From: Anisakis pegreffii
Taxonomy: Eukaryota > Nematoda > Chromadorea > Rhabditida > Anisakidae
DNA: 64,000 nt
Reading direction: 5' to 3'
Assembly (NCBI GenBank): GCA_035041965.1
Contig: JAPYMA010000465.1
Location: forward strand, 53,347 to 117,346
Below the pieces are notes generated by a model. That model did not search any database. It was not told where the DNA came from and saw nothing but the letters and a program-made list of their open reading frames with translations. The position numbers and the translations under genes were made by a program. This document shows positions 47,540-59,343 of the stretch, piece after piece; position 1 is the first letter of the stretch, and the number at the start of each line of letters is the position of its first letter.

Positions 47540-49539
47540 TGAATGGTTTATTTCACGTTTAAATGCCCCGTATTTATTCACCCACATCCTAATACGGGCA
47601 GCTTTCTACGTTACTTGATTCGCTACCGAATTTTATGATATACGAAGAGACGTGTCATTCTGAGATTACCTACCTACTAGGAATTGATACAGTTATCTAT
47701 CCGTTTCGAATGGATATTATCCCCTACGAGAGGTGTTTCATATAGCAAATGCCTCGTGCTGATCGCGTATTCGATAGACTCTGAGCTGATCAGCTTTAAA
47801 TAAGAAGATATTGTTCGTTTTTTTGATGTGTTGTGAACGATAACATGTTTATATTGAATGTAGAATGTAGATGGTGAGGAAATATAGGGTTGGTTTTTGG
47901 ATTTGGATGGGTTGAGTGGTGGGTAGTGAATTGTAGAATATTATGCGATGTGCGTATACTGTTTTATTGTTATTACAATAGTGTGTGTGTGATAAGTGTT
48001 TTATTTATGAGTTTGTGTGTGTGCTTAGGTATGTACTCTCGGTGGGGTGGATATAACTCGTGTTGATTGTCGATGAATTAACTGAAGAAGTGGCTAAGTG
48101 GAAGGAGTGAGCTTACATAAAAGAAAAATGTTAATTGAGAGGCGAATTTGCTCGTAGAAATTGGTTTATAAGAGCTTGACGAGCTGCTGGAGTCATCATC
48201 GTGGATCAGTTCGTCTTTTGTATCATCTGGTGATTGTTTCATTGAGCACATTGATCTGATCTGATTTGCGCGGATAACGTGCGGATATTATTCAGTTTTG
48301 GTTCGATTATCGGTTATTGATGGAGATAGACTTGATTGGTTCGGTATGACGGCAAAAAGTATTCTTTTATGTGGGATTATTTTGTGTGAAGTTGATATAT
48401 TCAGTTGTTATTGTGATATTTGATTATTTAACGCGAACGTAGAGAATTTAGGCGTTGGCTATCGTTTGGTTGGTGTGGGATTCTTTTAGGATTCCTTGTG
48501 ATTTGATGTTTTTGGTTTTAGATTCCTTTTTCGAAAGTTGTTCGAATAATTTCGGTGATTATCTTCCATTTTCATCTCTCTCGAATGCACTCAGAAAGCT
48601 CTAGAGGCAGTCTTATCGTTAGCTGAATTTAACTAAATTGAAAAAAGCTTTAAAATTTGATATAATTTCGTGTCACTCTCGAGTGCGTAGTTGATTATTT
48701 GCATAGTTTTGTGTGGTTGTGTATGTAACAATTTACAAAATGTCATAAGATGAAACGAATCAACATCGATAGGATAGATAGGTTGTATAGAGTGGTGGTG
48801 GTGATATTTGCTTAGGGTGGATTGAATATATCCGAGTGGTTTTGTTGACATAGAGGTGGTAGGTAGGTAGGTATGTTGAGTGTACCAAGAGAGTACTTTT
48901 GTTATTCGGCAGCAGCAGCAGCAGCAGGCTTACTACGACGTTTGAGCCTTACTTACTTACTTTTGGATATCTGGAAGGGTGGATGGTTGGATGGATATAA
49001 AACCAGTTTCGAGCGGAGAGGGCAGAGATGTTGTTTGAAGAAGGTTGTCGAGTGCTGAAATTGCGGACAACTTGGTCGTCGTATTGAGGAGTTATAACCG
49101 AGTGGATATATATATAGTGGAGATTTGTGATATCTTGTCTCGAATTTGATTTAAAGGATACACTGAATGTTTAGTTGTGTTAGTAGGTTTAGGTGGTGTT
49201 ATGATTGGTTTGTTAGTGTATTACATTGTTGTTGTTGTTGTTGTTGTGTTCGGATTGTGATCGGGTATGTGATCTGATCTGATTTGATTTGATCTGGTCT
49301 ATACTAGATAAGATAGATAGACTTGATCTAGTGGACGATTGGATATGCAGTGCATATGGCATTACTTTCTGGAATCTTGAAAGTGTACTTTTTGATGATT
49401 TGTTGAGATCAGATTGAGATCAGTTCAGATTGTGAGAGATCAGGTGGTTGAAATCGGATCAGATCAGCTCAGATCGTTCGAAGTTTTGTGAGGCAATTGA
49501 TTGATTGCTCAGGTGTTGATCAGGTATTGCAGACAGATC
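47540..49539. other. 5' flank of the myosin rod gene
   Basis: No motor-domain exon or other coding exon was found. The + strand is G/T-rich with TG runs (47985-48020), a GCAGCAGCAGCAGCAG run at about 48910 and (TTG)n at 49220-49245. Repeated GATCTGATC words fill 49260-49460. A splice-acceptor-like TATTGCAG ends at 49532, seven bases before the ATG of the rod gene, suggesting a 5' UTR intron or spliced-leader site. Confidence 0.45.
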
Positions 49540-52500
49540 ATGGCAAAAGAAAAGGACGGGAGCGGTGGCACTAAAACGACGACCACAAAGAAGAAGGTGC
49601 ATAAGACGGTGGAAAAGAGCGATAAGGCCGCAGAGCCCGCACCGGCAGCAGCAGCCACAGCAGCAGCAGAAGCCACTCCAGCCCCAGCAGATCAAGTCGC
49701 AGTTGAAGGTGGTGAGCAGGCGATGCTGGACGTAAAAGTGGAATCGACAGAAAAAGACGAAAAAATGGAGCAGTTTGCCGCAGACTTGCAGGCACACGTC
49801 AGATCCTATCTTCAGCTTGTGAGTACTACTTTTTCATTTGTTTCTTCTTTAAAGTTAAGATTTGTATCTTATCTGCAAAAAGTTTTAGAAGATAATTAGT
49901 GATTAAGATAATTAATGAGCAGTGATAATTAATAAAGTAATGTATTGATAACATAGATATAATTTGGTGTTGTCATTCAGATCGAGTTGAATCGCAAACG
50001 CAGTCAGCACAAGGCACTGATGGTGGTGCAGAAGAACGTTCGTAACTGGAATAAACTACGCGACTGGGGATGGTTCCAGGTGTTCGCGCACATCCGACCG
50101 CAGCTCAAGTCGGGCAAAATGCAAGAGGAACTCGAGCGTCTGCAGCACAAAATGACCGAGCTCGAGGTGATCTTGGACGACGAGGACGCCAATCGACGCA
50201 AAGTGGAAGAGAGCCTAGCGAAGGCCACCGAAGAAAAGGACAAACTGCTAGCGCAGCTGGAATTCGCCAAGAGTGGTGCGGCCACTGTCGAGGAACGTTT
50301 AAGCAAACTGCAATCGACCAAATCGGATTTGGAGCGAAATTTGAGCGATCTGAACGAACGCCTCACACAGCAACAGGAACGAACTGCGGACGCGGAACGT
50401 GCCAAACGCAAGACCGAAAAGGACTGCGAGGATTTGAAGCGGAGTTTGGGCACTTTGGGCGAAGAACTGCAGCGAGCCGAAGAGGAGAAGCACGAGAAGG
50501 AGGCACAAATCGACGCCCTGCAGCAGGAGATGACCGCCCAAGACGAGCAAATCGCCAAACTGAACAAAGAGAAGAAGCAGCAAGAGGAACAAAACCGAAA
50601 GCTGGCCGAAGATCTGCAAAGCGAAGAGGACAAAAGCGCCCAAACAAGCAGAATGAAAACGAAACTGGAGCATGCGCTGGACGAGTTAGAGGAGAGTGTG
50701 GAACGTGAGAAGCGTTCACGGCTGGACGTGGAGAAGGCGAAGCGTAAGGTCGAGACCGAACTGAACGTGATTCGAGAGCAAATCGATGCGGTTAGCAAGC
50801 AGAAGAACGAGTTGGAGTCAAGTCTGAAGAGTCGTGAAGTGGAGCTGCACGCACTCGGCGTCAGGGTTGAGGAGGAGCAGAGTCTCGTGGCCAGAACGCA
50901 ACGTCAGCTCAAAGAGAATTCAGGTGCTATCTAAACCTTATCCATTGCATAATTTTATGCTCGTTTACGTTTGTTATTTCGTTTGTTATTTGTGTAAGAT
51001 TATAAGAGATTATTTGGTTCAGGTAAGGTGCAAGAGTTGGAGGATGAGCTGGAACACGAACGTCAGTTGCGACAGAAGGCGGATCGAGCCCGAGCCGAGC
51101 TGCAACGTGAGCTGGACGAGGCCAGTGAACGACTGGACGAACAGGCCGGTGCCACCACCGCCCAGGTGGAGCTGAACAAGAAACGTGAAATGGAGCTGGC
51201 CAAGCTGAGACGTCAAGTGGAGGAGGCGAATCAAGCCCAGGAGACCGCGGTGGCCTCATTGCGTAAGAAGAACGCTGAAGCGGTGGCCGAATTGAGTGGC
51301 CAATTGGACGAATTGCAGAAGGCGAAAAGCAACGCCGAGAAGGATCGTCAATCGTTGCAGAGACAACTGGAGGATGTCAACCAAATGGTCGACGCAGAGG
51401 TGAGGGCCAAAGTGGAGCAGGAACGTCAAGCCAAGCTACTCGAACAGCAGTTGGCCGAGTTGCACTCGAAATGCGACGAGCAGAACAGGCAGCTGGCGGA
51501 TGTGGCCACTCTAAAACAACGTCTCGGGCAAGAGAGTGCCGATCTGCAACGTCAAGTGGAGGAGATGGAGACGCAACTGACGCAGGTGTCACGTCTCAAG
51601 ACGCAATACGTCAGTCAACTGGACGAGGCAAAATTGGAGGCACAAGATGAGACCCGAGAACGACAGCAGTTGAACGCAGCCGCAAAGAATCTACAGCACG
51701 AAATCGACCAGCTCAAAGAGTCACTCGAAGAGGAGATGCAGGCCAAGAGCGAGATCCTGCGCCAGATCAGCCGCGCCAACGCCGAGATTCAACAGTGGAA
51801 GGCGAAATTCGAAGGTGAAGGCCTGGTGGGCGCCGACGAGGTGGAAGAGGCGCGTCGTAAGCAACAGGCACGTCTTCAGGAACTTCAGCAATCGCTCGAT
51901 GCGGCTCAATCGAAACTAACGGCACTGGAAAAGCAGAAGTCACGGCTGGCCGTTGATACGGAAGAGGCGCACGCCGAGGCGGAACGTCACCAGACGCAAA
52001 TCACGCAAATGGAGAAACGACAGAAGCAATTCGATCGTATCATCGACGAGTGGAAGCACAAACTGGACGATGTGAATCAGGAGCTGGACGCAGTGCAACG
52101 GGACGGCCGAAACTCATCGACCGAGCTCTTTAAGGTGCGTTCGTCGAACGAGCAACTCGGTGAGCAGGTGGACGCGATGCGACGTGACAACAAAACACTC
52201 GCCCAAGAGATCAAAGAGCTGCAGGATCAGTTGACAGACGGCGGCAGATCAGTGCACGAGCTGCAAAAGGTGGTGAGACGTCTGGACATCGAGAAGGACG
52301 AACTGCAGCGAGCGTTGGATGAAGCGGAAGCGGCGCTCGAGGCCGAAGAGAGTAAGGTGGCCAGATCACAGGCGGAGGTCACGCAGATCCGTTCGGAGAT
52401 CGAGAAACGCATTCAGGAGAAGGACGAGGAGTTCGAGAACACTCGCAAGAATCATCAGCGAGCGTTGGATTCAATGCAAGTGAGTGGTGACTCTTGATGT

Positions 52501-54834
52501 TGACTGTTTTGTTTTGAGATTATTAATTAAGATGACGACGACGACATTTCATTATGCAAAATGGTCGTAGTGAAGTTTTGGTTTTGAAAAATAAGTATTT
52601 TGAAATATGGAAATTAGAGAGGAGTATGAAATTGGCTAAAAGGATTGAAGAAGATTAACGCAAGATGTTAAGGTGTGTGTGTATGTTTTAAGGCAACCCT
52701 CGAAAGTGAAATGAAAGGAAAAGCCGAGCTGCTACGTGCCAAGAAGAACCTGGAATCGGAGATCAACGTGAGTGATTGATTGATTGATTGATTGATTTGG
52801 TTATTATTTCGTTGTGGAGTAGTTTATTTTATTGATATTGATGACTGACTAGTATTATTTCCTAGAATATGGAATATGGGAGCGCGAAAAAGAAAAATTT
52901 TGAAGTGAATCGATGAAGTGATCGATTCCATGGGGCCAAATTTGAGGATTTCAAATTTCAGGATTTGGAAATAGCGTTGGATCACGCCAATAAAGCGAAC
53001 GTGGACGCTCAGAAGAGCATTAAGAGGCACATGGAGCAGATCAAAGACCTGCAGATGCAGATCGACGAAGAGCAACGCAATCGAGAGGAATTCCGTGAGA
53101 ACTACCTATCGGCCGAGAAACGTCTGGCGTTGGCACAATCCGAAAAAGAGGACATTCAGGCGAATATCATGCAGGTGTGGTGGTGATACGTTTGGTGATT
53201 TGTTTCGATTGATATTTTGAGTGAGAGTTTAGGTTTGGTTCGGTTTTGTTTCGTTGATTCCTGGTGCGATGGATTTATTTATTTATTTATTTATTTATTT
53301 ATTTCAGACAGAAAGACTGAAAAAGCAACAAGAAGCCGAGCTGGCCGAATGTAAACAGCAGAGCAGTGAGTTGACGACGAGGAATGCGAACTTGAAAGCG
53401 GCCAAAAAGAAGCTCGAAGCCGAGATGCAGTTGATCAGGGTGAGGAGTTTTTATAGATTTGGGTGTTTGGGTTTTGGTGGATTTATGAGGTGGATTATGG
53501 ATGAAGTTGCTGGATTGATATTCAGATATGATGTGTTTCGTTTGGAAGTTTCAGGGTGAACTGGATGAGACTCTAAACGAACTGAAGGCATCTGAGGAAC
53601 GCTCGAAGAAGGCGAATGCGGATGCAGCACGTCTTGGTGAGGAGTTGAGACAAGAGCAGGAGCATGGCACGCATCTGGAGCGTGTTAGAAAAGGTTTTGT
53701 GCTGTTATTATTATTATTATTGTTTTGTGCTGCTGTTATTTTTAGTGTGCGATTTGAATTTGAATAGTAGTAACAGTAATAAAATTGGCAGGTCTCGAAC
53801 TACAAGTGAAAGAGATGCAAGCGAAGCTGCAAGACGCCGAGATGGCCGTGCAGAAGTCGGGTCAGAAGGCCGTGGCGCAGATGGAGGAGCGTGTGCGCAA
53901 GGCAGAAACCGAGCTCGATGCAGAGACTCGACGCTATCAGGACGCAATGAAGACACTCTCGAAGCAGGAGCGTCGTGTTCGCGAGCTGCAATTCCAGGTG
54001 GACGAAGATCGCAAGGCTTTCGAGCGCATGAACGACCTCATCGATAAGCTACAGGGCAAGATTAAACTGCAGAAGAAACAAGTCGACGAAGCGGTTGGTT
54101 TTTTCTCTTCTTTGACGGTTTTATCCTCTAGTTATTTCAGTTTGTTTGTTTGTTGTGTTACGGTGCGGTGAGATGGACATTATTATGATGAAAATGTAAT
54201 ATACACTAGAATTTGATCTGAATTTACGCGGAAATTAGATGTTTTGTGGAAGAATTTCAAGTCTGTGATATGTCGTCGAATCGTCGTCGAAAGTTGTCGA
54301 ATCGTTGAGTTGTCACACTTTGCCAAATTTGGCGGAGTGTCATCACTGTTGTCGAAAGTTGTGGAGTTGTCGAACTTTGCCAAATTTGGCGAAGTGTCAT
54401 TCGATCAAATGTCATCCACTTGGACTAGCAGCTCTCATATTGCATTTAGAAGTGATCGTTACTGATCGACGGTGATCGATGTGGATATTGATCGTTACTG
54501 ATCAACGGTGATCGATGTGGATATTGATCGTTACTGATCGATATTGTCAATGAATCAAATCAAATTTCAGGAAGATGTGGCCAATATGAATCTGCAAAAG
54601 TATCGTCAGATTCAGTTGGCACTGGAGAACGCCGAGGAGAGGGCTGAGGTGGCCGAGAACAGTCTAATGAAACTGAAGACGAAGACGCGAAGCAGCGCAG
54701 CCACGAAGCATCGAAGTACAGCCGGCGGGCATGAGGCAGGCTCACGACGCGGCTCTGCAGCCGTCACAACGCTCAGCCCTCCCCAGCAACCGCAACAGGT
54801 TTCAGTGGGAGTCTCTACTGGTAATAATAATTAA
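49540..54834 (+). CDS. Myosin heavy-chain-like rod protein without motor domain
   Basis: Nine exons close in phase: 49540-49818, 49981-50923, 51023-52479, 52693-52767, 52962-53174, 53308-53439, 53555-53693, 53792-54093, 54571-54834 (TAA). They encode 1267 residues. Residues 1-75 are a Lys/Ala/Pro-rich leader (TTTTKKK, PAPAAAATAAAEATPAPA). Then come remnants of the light-chain-binding neck (LQAHVRSYLQL, VVQKNVRNWNKLR) and the head-rod junction WGWFQVFAHIRPQL. From about residue 125 to 1220 it is one long heptad coiled coil. The end EDVANMNLQKYRQIQLALE with ENAEERAEVAE matches the muscle-type myosin II assembly region, followed by a 45-residue Ser/Gln-rich tail. There is no ATPase motor, and none is seen in 5.7 kb upstream. 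It resembles in design the Drosophila myosin rod protein, which comes from an internal Mhc promoter. Co-assembly with thick filaments is inferred. Confidence 0.92.
53275..53304. repeat. (TTTA)n microsatellite in rod-gene intron
   Basis: TTTATTTATTTATTTATTTA run directly before the acceptor of exon 53308-53439. Confidence 0.85.
54285..54405. repeat. Tandem duplication with internal palindrome, rod-gene intron
   Basis: GTTGTCGAA(C/T) and CTTTGCCAAATTTGGCG occur twice about 62 bp apart. CTTTGCCAAATTTGGCGAAG is nearly self-complementary, so each copy can fold back. Confidence 0.65.
54450..54545. repeat. 36-bp tandem repeat in rod-gene intron
   Basis: The unit GATCGTTACTGATCGACGG plus TGATCGATGTGGATATT repeats two and a half times just before the last exon. 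Confidence 0.8.
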
Positions 54835-55256
54835 TCGAGTAATTGATTGGCTCGAATTGCTACTTATTAGGGGTATGTTTTCGATATGTTACTGATCGAT
54901 ATCGATCAGTGATCGTTAGTGATCGATATTCGATTGATCGCAGTTGTGATGATGCATTTGTTCATGTTCACCGATTATGTGAACGTTTGAAAATTTTTGA
55001 ACATTTGAACATTTCAACAGCTTTTTGGCTTAGTTTTGTTTAACAAAACACTTACTTTCACTTATATAATATTATTATTATTATGTTGTGCTGATGATGT
55101 TGTTAGTATTATGATTGTGATTGTGTGTAGTTTAATTGCGATTTGCTCGTTTTGGATGGGCGGAAATAAATACTGCTTTTCGAGTGTGATATTATTCGGT
55201 GATATTGCATTTTGGTGTTGTTTCGATTGACGCGATCTGTTTGCTGAAGGGTGTGG

Positions 55257-55266
55257 AATAAATAAA
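55257..55266 (+). terminator. Probable polyadenylation signals of the rod gene
   Basis: Two overlapping AATAAA hexamers about 425 bp after the stop codon. The neighbouring minus-strand gene ends at 55409, so the two transcripts converge closely. Confidence 0.5.
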
Positions 55267-55408
55267 TTAATGAACGTTTGACTTGAACTGATTGATGACT
55301 ATATTATTCGAACGGTATCTATCTGTTTGAAGTACTTTATTTGGTGAAGTACCGAGCGAACGAAGTATTTTATTTAGTTTCGTGACATTATTATTATTGT
55401 GATTAGTT

Positions 55409-57050
55409 TTATATTGATGAATGACGTGTAGGTTGATGGTGGAGGTTTTTGGGTCGGTATTGTAACGGGTTGAGCGGTCGGAGAGTGGTCGTTTCTTGAG
55501 GAGTCTGCAATATTTTAATTGGTGTTATTGTTTTTGAGTTGTTATCGTCGTTGTTTTGATATGATGGGTGGTTTATTATGAGGGAAGAAGCATTTTGAAA
55601 TAGTATGCGGGGTGAGAGGGCAGTTTTGAAAATGTCAGTGATTTTTAGTGATGAAAACGATAAAAATCGATTTTTGAGTGGATAATGTTTATTATTCTTA
55701 TCACTTAATATTATTTAATCTTATTTATTGTTATTATTAGTGTCGTTTTGCTTACCTCATCCTGTTGTACGGCGGCCGATTCCACTTGGTCATCGTTTGA
55801 TTCTTGTCTGAAATATCGATATAGTGATAGTTTTTTATTTATTTTTAGTGGTAGTAATTATTATTTTGTCACATTCGTGAAAATATTTGGCTGCAACTTG
55901 CGAGTGTCCGAGGGGACACTGAGTTTTGCGCGCAGAATTTGAAATGAAATTTGTGGAAGCGTCGCGTCACCGTAGTTCTGATGCAGCGCTCTTACTTGTT
56001 AGAGTTGCAGCGCTCTTACTTACTTGTTAGTTTTTTTTGAGAAATCGCTTCAAGAGTAGTAAATAACGATAATAATAGTAATAATATTAGTAATAATAAT
56101 AGGAATAAATATTTTACAAACATTTGGGCAGTGTCTAGGCCGTTGGCCCCGTGTTGTTGGACCGCAGCAGCGCACATGACGCGGTACACCCACACACGCA
56201 CGCCTCCTCTGGAATTATTATTATTATAAATATGTCATGTTGATCATGTTATATTAATTAGTGCGGTAATTAATAATGTGCAATGTTAATGTTGCGGTAA
56301 GAATAATTAATAACTGAGAGCAAACTGACTGTTCAGTGCGGATATTTGAGATGAAATCGAATTCGGGGCCGTTCTGACCGAATAGGTCCCGTTTATCCAC
56401 CAGTCCGCCGACGTAATATGAGCCCAAGGCAACCAAATCGGTGCCGACGTAGATTTTACTTGGTACTTTTATACTACAACAGCGCAATAACACACTGAAA
56501 TTTTTTAAAATATCGTTATTGATCGCGTGTGATTGAGTGTGCGTGATTTAATCTTTATTTTTTGAAGTGCGATATATCTAGTAATGATATTAGTAAATGT
56601 ATTGTAGTAGTTAGAAGTATGCACCTCTGTCCATTGACAGCCCATTTCATACCAGAATAAATTTCGCTATCAGATTTGCAGCTGGACTGTGCGTCGAAAC
56701 ACATTTGACCTGAATTGCCGCACGGCAATTTGTTACATTCCGCCTCTATGGCCCCGTCCTCGTACACCGTCAATTTTGTGACGACCTGAAATTAATTTTT
56801 TACTGAATTGATTGTTTTCGTTGGGTGATAGTCGTGTTTCATTTAGTAGAAGTTTTATTTATGAATGCTCTATAAACGGAGACACGTCATTTGACCAACG
56901 TAGATATGATCTGTTATTGTTATTTAATGATTATTATTATTATTATAAAATATTTACCTGGTCTTTGGCGCATTGCGTTCCTTCAATAGGCTGTAATTCA
57001 GCTGCAGCTAATTTCACAGTACATGACGATATTAATAATAATAGTAGCAT
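55409..57050 (-). CDS. Secreted cysteine-containing protein, family not recognised
   Basis: Seven exons on the minus strand close in phase: 57050-56958, 56785-56625, 56494-56330, 56208-56118, 55977-55898, 55807-55756, 55504-55409 (TAA). They predict 245 residues. A signal peptide (MLLLLLISSCTVKLAAA) opens the protein. The core has eleven Cys after the signal peptide, if Cys-Cys pairs are counted singly, with the blocks YEDGAIEAECNKLPCGNSGQ, VLLRCCSIKVPSKIYVGTDL, VALGSYYVGGLVDKRDLFGQ, FDFISNIRTEQGGVRVWVYR and VMC. The last 70 residues are polar, Gln/Pro-rich and poorly structured. The block layout suggests a conserved extracellular domain. I considered nematode hedgehog-related (warthog-type) domains but cannot support that. 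It is transcribed in the same direction as the lectin gene upstream, 686 bp away. Confidence 0.8.
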
Positions 57051-57736
57051 TTTATTTATAATTAATAACAATATCAATAAAAAGTAATGGTATATTTATA
57101 TACAGTAATAAATTGTAATAATAATAATATTATTATTATAATGGAAGTTTGTCTATTTCGAGTGGACTAAAGGAATGAAGGGTTTCGATATGAAATGAAT
57201 TTGGTGTGTGAATAGAGTGGTGATATTATTTAAATAGGTTAGTGAAATTCGTCGTATGGTGCAGCGAGTTGAATGACCTTTCGTCGTATTATATTATTAT
57301 TATTGTTATTATTTATTATTAGTGGTTGTTATTTATTTATTGGTATTGTTATTTAATATTGTTGTATATTTATTAGTGTATTGAGTGAGGTGAGATGAGA
57401 TAATAAGTGTGTCAAGGACAGTGGTTATCTCATCTGATGACCTGATACGCACATCTGTATTCGTGCTGCCGTTACGCTTGTGAAGGATATTTTGATTTAT
57501 ATGCGTGTGATATGGGTATGGGTAAGTATATTTATTGTTATTATTAGTGCTATTACTGTTGTGATAGTATTTATTGTGTTTAATTGGTGTGAGAGCAGGA
57601 AAGCTGTATTGGATTGGATATAGAGCTGCGAGAAGTGTGAAAAAATTATGCAGCTGTAAAATGTGATTTATTTTTCGTGATGATAACACATAAAGAATAA
57701 CATAATAATGAAAAATGTATAGTGGTAATAGATATT

Positions 57737-58556
57737 TTAGGGAACTTTGAGTTTACAAACAAAATTTAGAGATTCTTTGCCCTCACAGGACTGGTCAAAC
57801 CATGAGGAATGTATATCCATCTTGACGCAATGCGCAAGTGGTTCGTTGGGTTGGGTTGAGTACCAGTTGAGGTAGTGGACAGGTGAGTGGTCACTCCATT
57901 TGTACACACTTATTGGCGAGTTTCGCTTGTTCAGGCCAATCCAGATCGTGTTTGCTGAATTTTGATTATTTGTTATTGTTGTGTGTGCTAGGAATTTAAT
58001 TTTTGATATGGCGGAAATTTGAATTTGTTTACAGCGATGTTTTGCAGCACAATATCTTCAGTGTGCTGTTGTGTCGAAAAATGTATAATAATAATATTAT
58101 TGATGTATAATAATGATAAATACTTCGTCTAAGTTTGTCGACATATTGATTCTCTTCCTCACTTAGAATACTGACAAGATGTCCGCCGAATTCGACGCAG
58201 TATTGCTCGGCATCTGGCCATTGTAGCTTTTCGTGAAACAAGCGGTACCAGTGACCCTTATAAAGGCTCCAACCCTGAATATTCATATTATTCACTATTA
58301 TAGTTATTATTGTTTTAGGGTTACCTTTAAAAAATTATTAATTTTTTAATAAATTTACCTGCTTCGCAAGCTGTAAAAGAACCATCATACGGGAATATTT
58401 TTCAAAAATCTCAGCTTTTGCAGCCCAATTTGCAGAATCTGTACGAACAGGGTTATACATAGCTTGGTGTTGTGATAGTGTCGCTTTTGAGTAGGTGTGG
58501 TTGTTGGCTTGTGTTGTCGTAATTATAATAGTAATAAGTAAGAAGGTGATAGTCAT
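57737..58556 (-). CDS. Secreted C-type lectin-domain protein
   Basis: Three minus-strand exons close in phase: 58556-58359, 58274-58124, 57954-57737 (TAA), predicting 188 residues. A signal peptide (MTITFLLITIIITTTQA) is followed by a spacer of about 50 residues and one C-type lectin domain from residue 67. It has the opening GWSLYKGHWYRLFHEKLQWP, DAEQYC, GGHLVSILSEEEN, the WIGL core strand, NWYSTQPNEP and the closing WFDQSC...LNFVC. Four Cys fit the two standard disulfides. The site usually read as EPN or QPD is QPN and WND is WFD, so calcium and sugar binding are uncertain. Nematode lectins of this kind are secreted, often in gut or immune settings. It is divergent from mitofusin. Confidence 0.88.
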
Positions 58557-59343
58557 TATTGGATTTGGTTTGGTGTTATTTTGATGAGATATTATTAATA
58601 TTTAGCAGTAATAATGATGTTTATGATTGTGATAATGATAGAATCAATGATCAAAATCGATCGAATCAGAGGGTTTATACGGCGTGGTGATTTGTTTATA
58701 TTGGAGTAAATTTGTTTGGTGTGTGATTATTTATTTTAGAGTTTTTGTCACTGCTATTGTTTAGATAAAAGTGTAATTTAATACTTTGGTTTGGAATTGC
58801 GTTTGGAACTAGGATATCGATCCCAATTTGTGCGTATTTATTAATATTAATGCTACCTAAATAGCTTTTTTAATTAATCAGTGGTTTTTGAACGCGAAAT
58901 CTGGTCTTAACGCGAAATGTGGTTTTGTGCTGCAACAGCGGCGGTGTTTGCAGTGTAGCTGCAGTGTTATGATAATTTGAATTTTGAATTATTTTGGGTC
59001 TCGCAACGAAACGAACATTGTTCGCGCGCGCGCGTGTGTACGTGTATGCGTTCGTGTACTCTGTGAATGAAAAGGTCACGCCACCGCTGTGGTGTCACGA
59101 GTTCGATTAATTATTATTTGCTGTCGTCACCAGCCAGCCAGCTGGTTGCTTCGTTAATTTATCAGTTAATTTGTCGTTAATTATTCGCAGCTGTTTTAGA
59201 TCGTATGATAGAGTGTATATATTAAATAATATAATAAATATATAACAACGACAATAATAAAAATATAATTTCGGTGAATTACTTAAAGTAAACCTATCAA
59301 AATTGCTTCAACCATTGCGCATTTGCAACGTGCCGAGTCACTG
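58557..59343. promoter_or_regulatory. Divergent promoter region, lectin (-) and mitofusin (+)
   Basis: 787 bp separate the two start codons. The only distinctive sequence is an alternating CG/TG tract (CGCGCGCGCGTGTGTACGTG) at about 59022-59041. No spliced-leader acceptor immediately precedes either ATG. Confidence 0.4.

Noticed and set aside
50004..50798. 264-codon minus-strand open frame and other long antisense frames over 50.0-52.4 kb
   Set aside because: They are shadows of the highly biased coiled-coil codons of the rod gene; Ser/Leu/Cys-rich translation without motifs.
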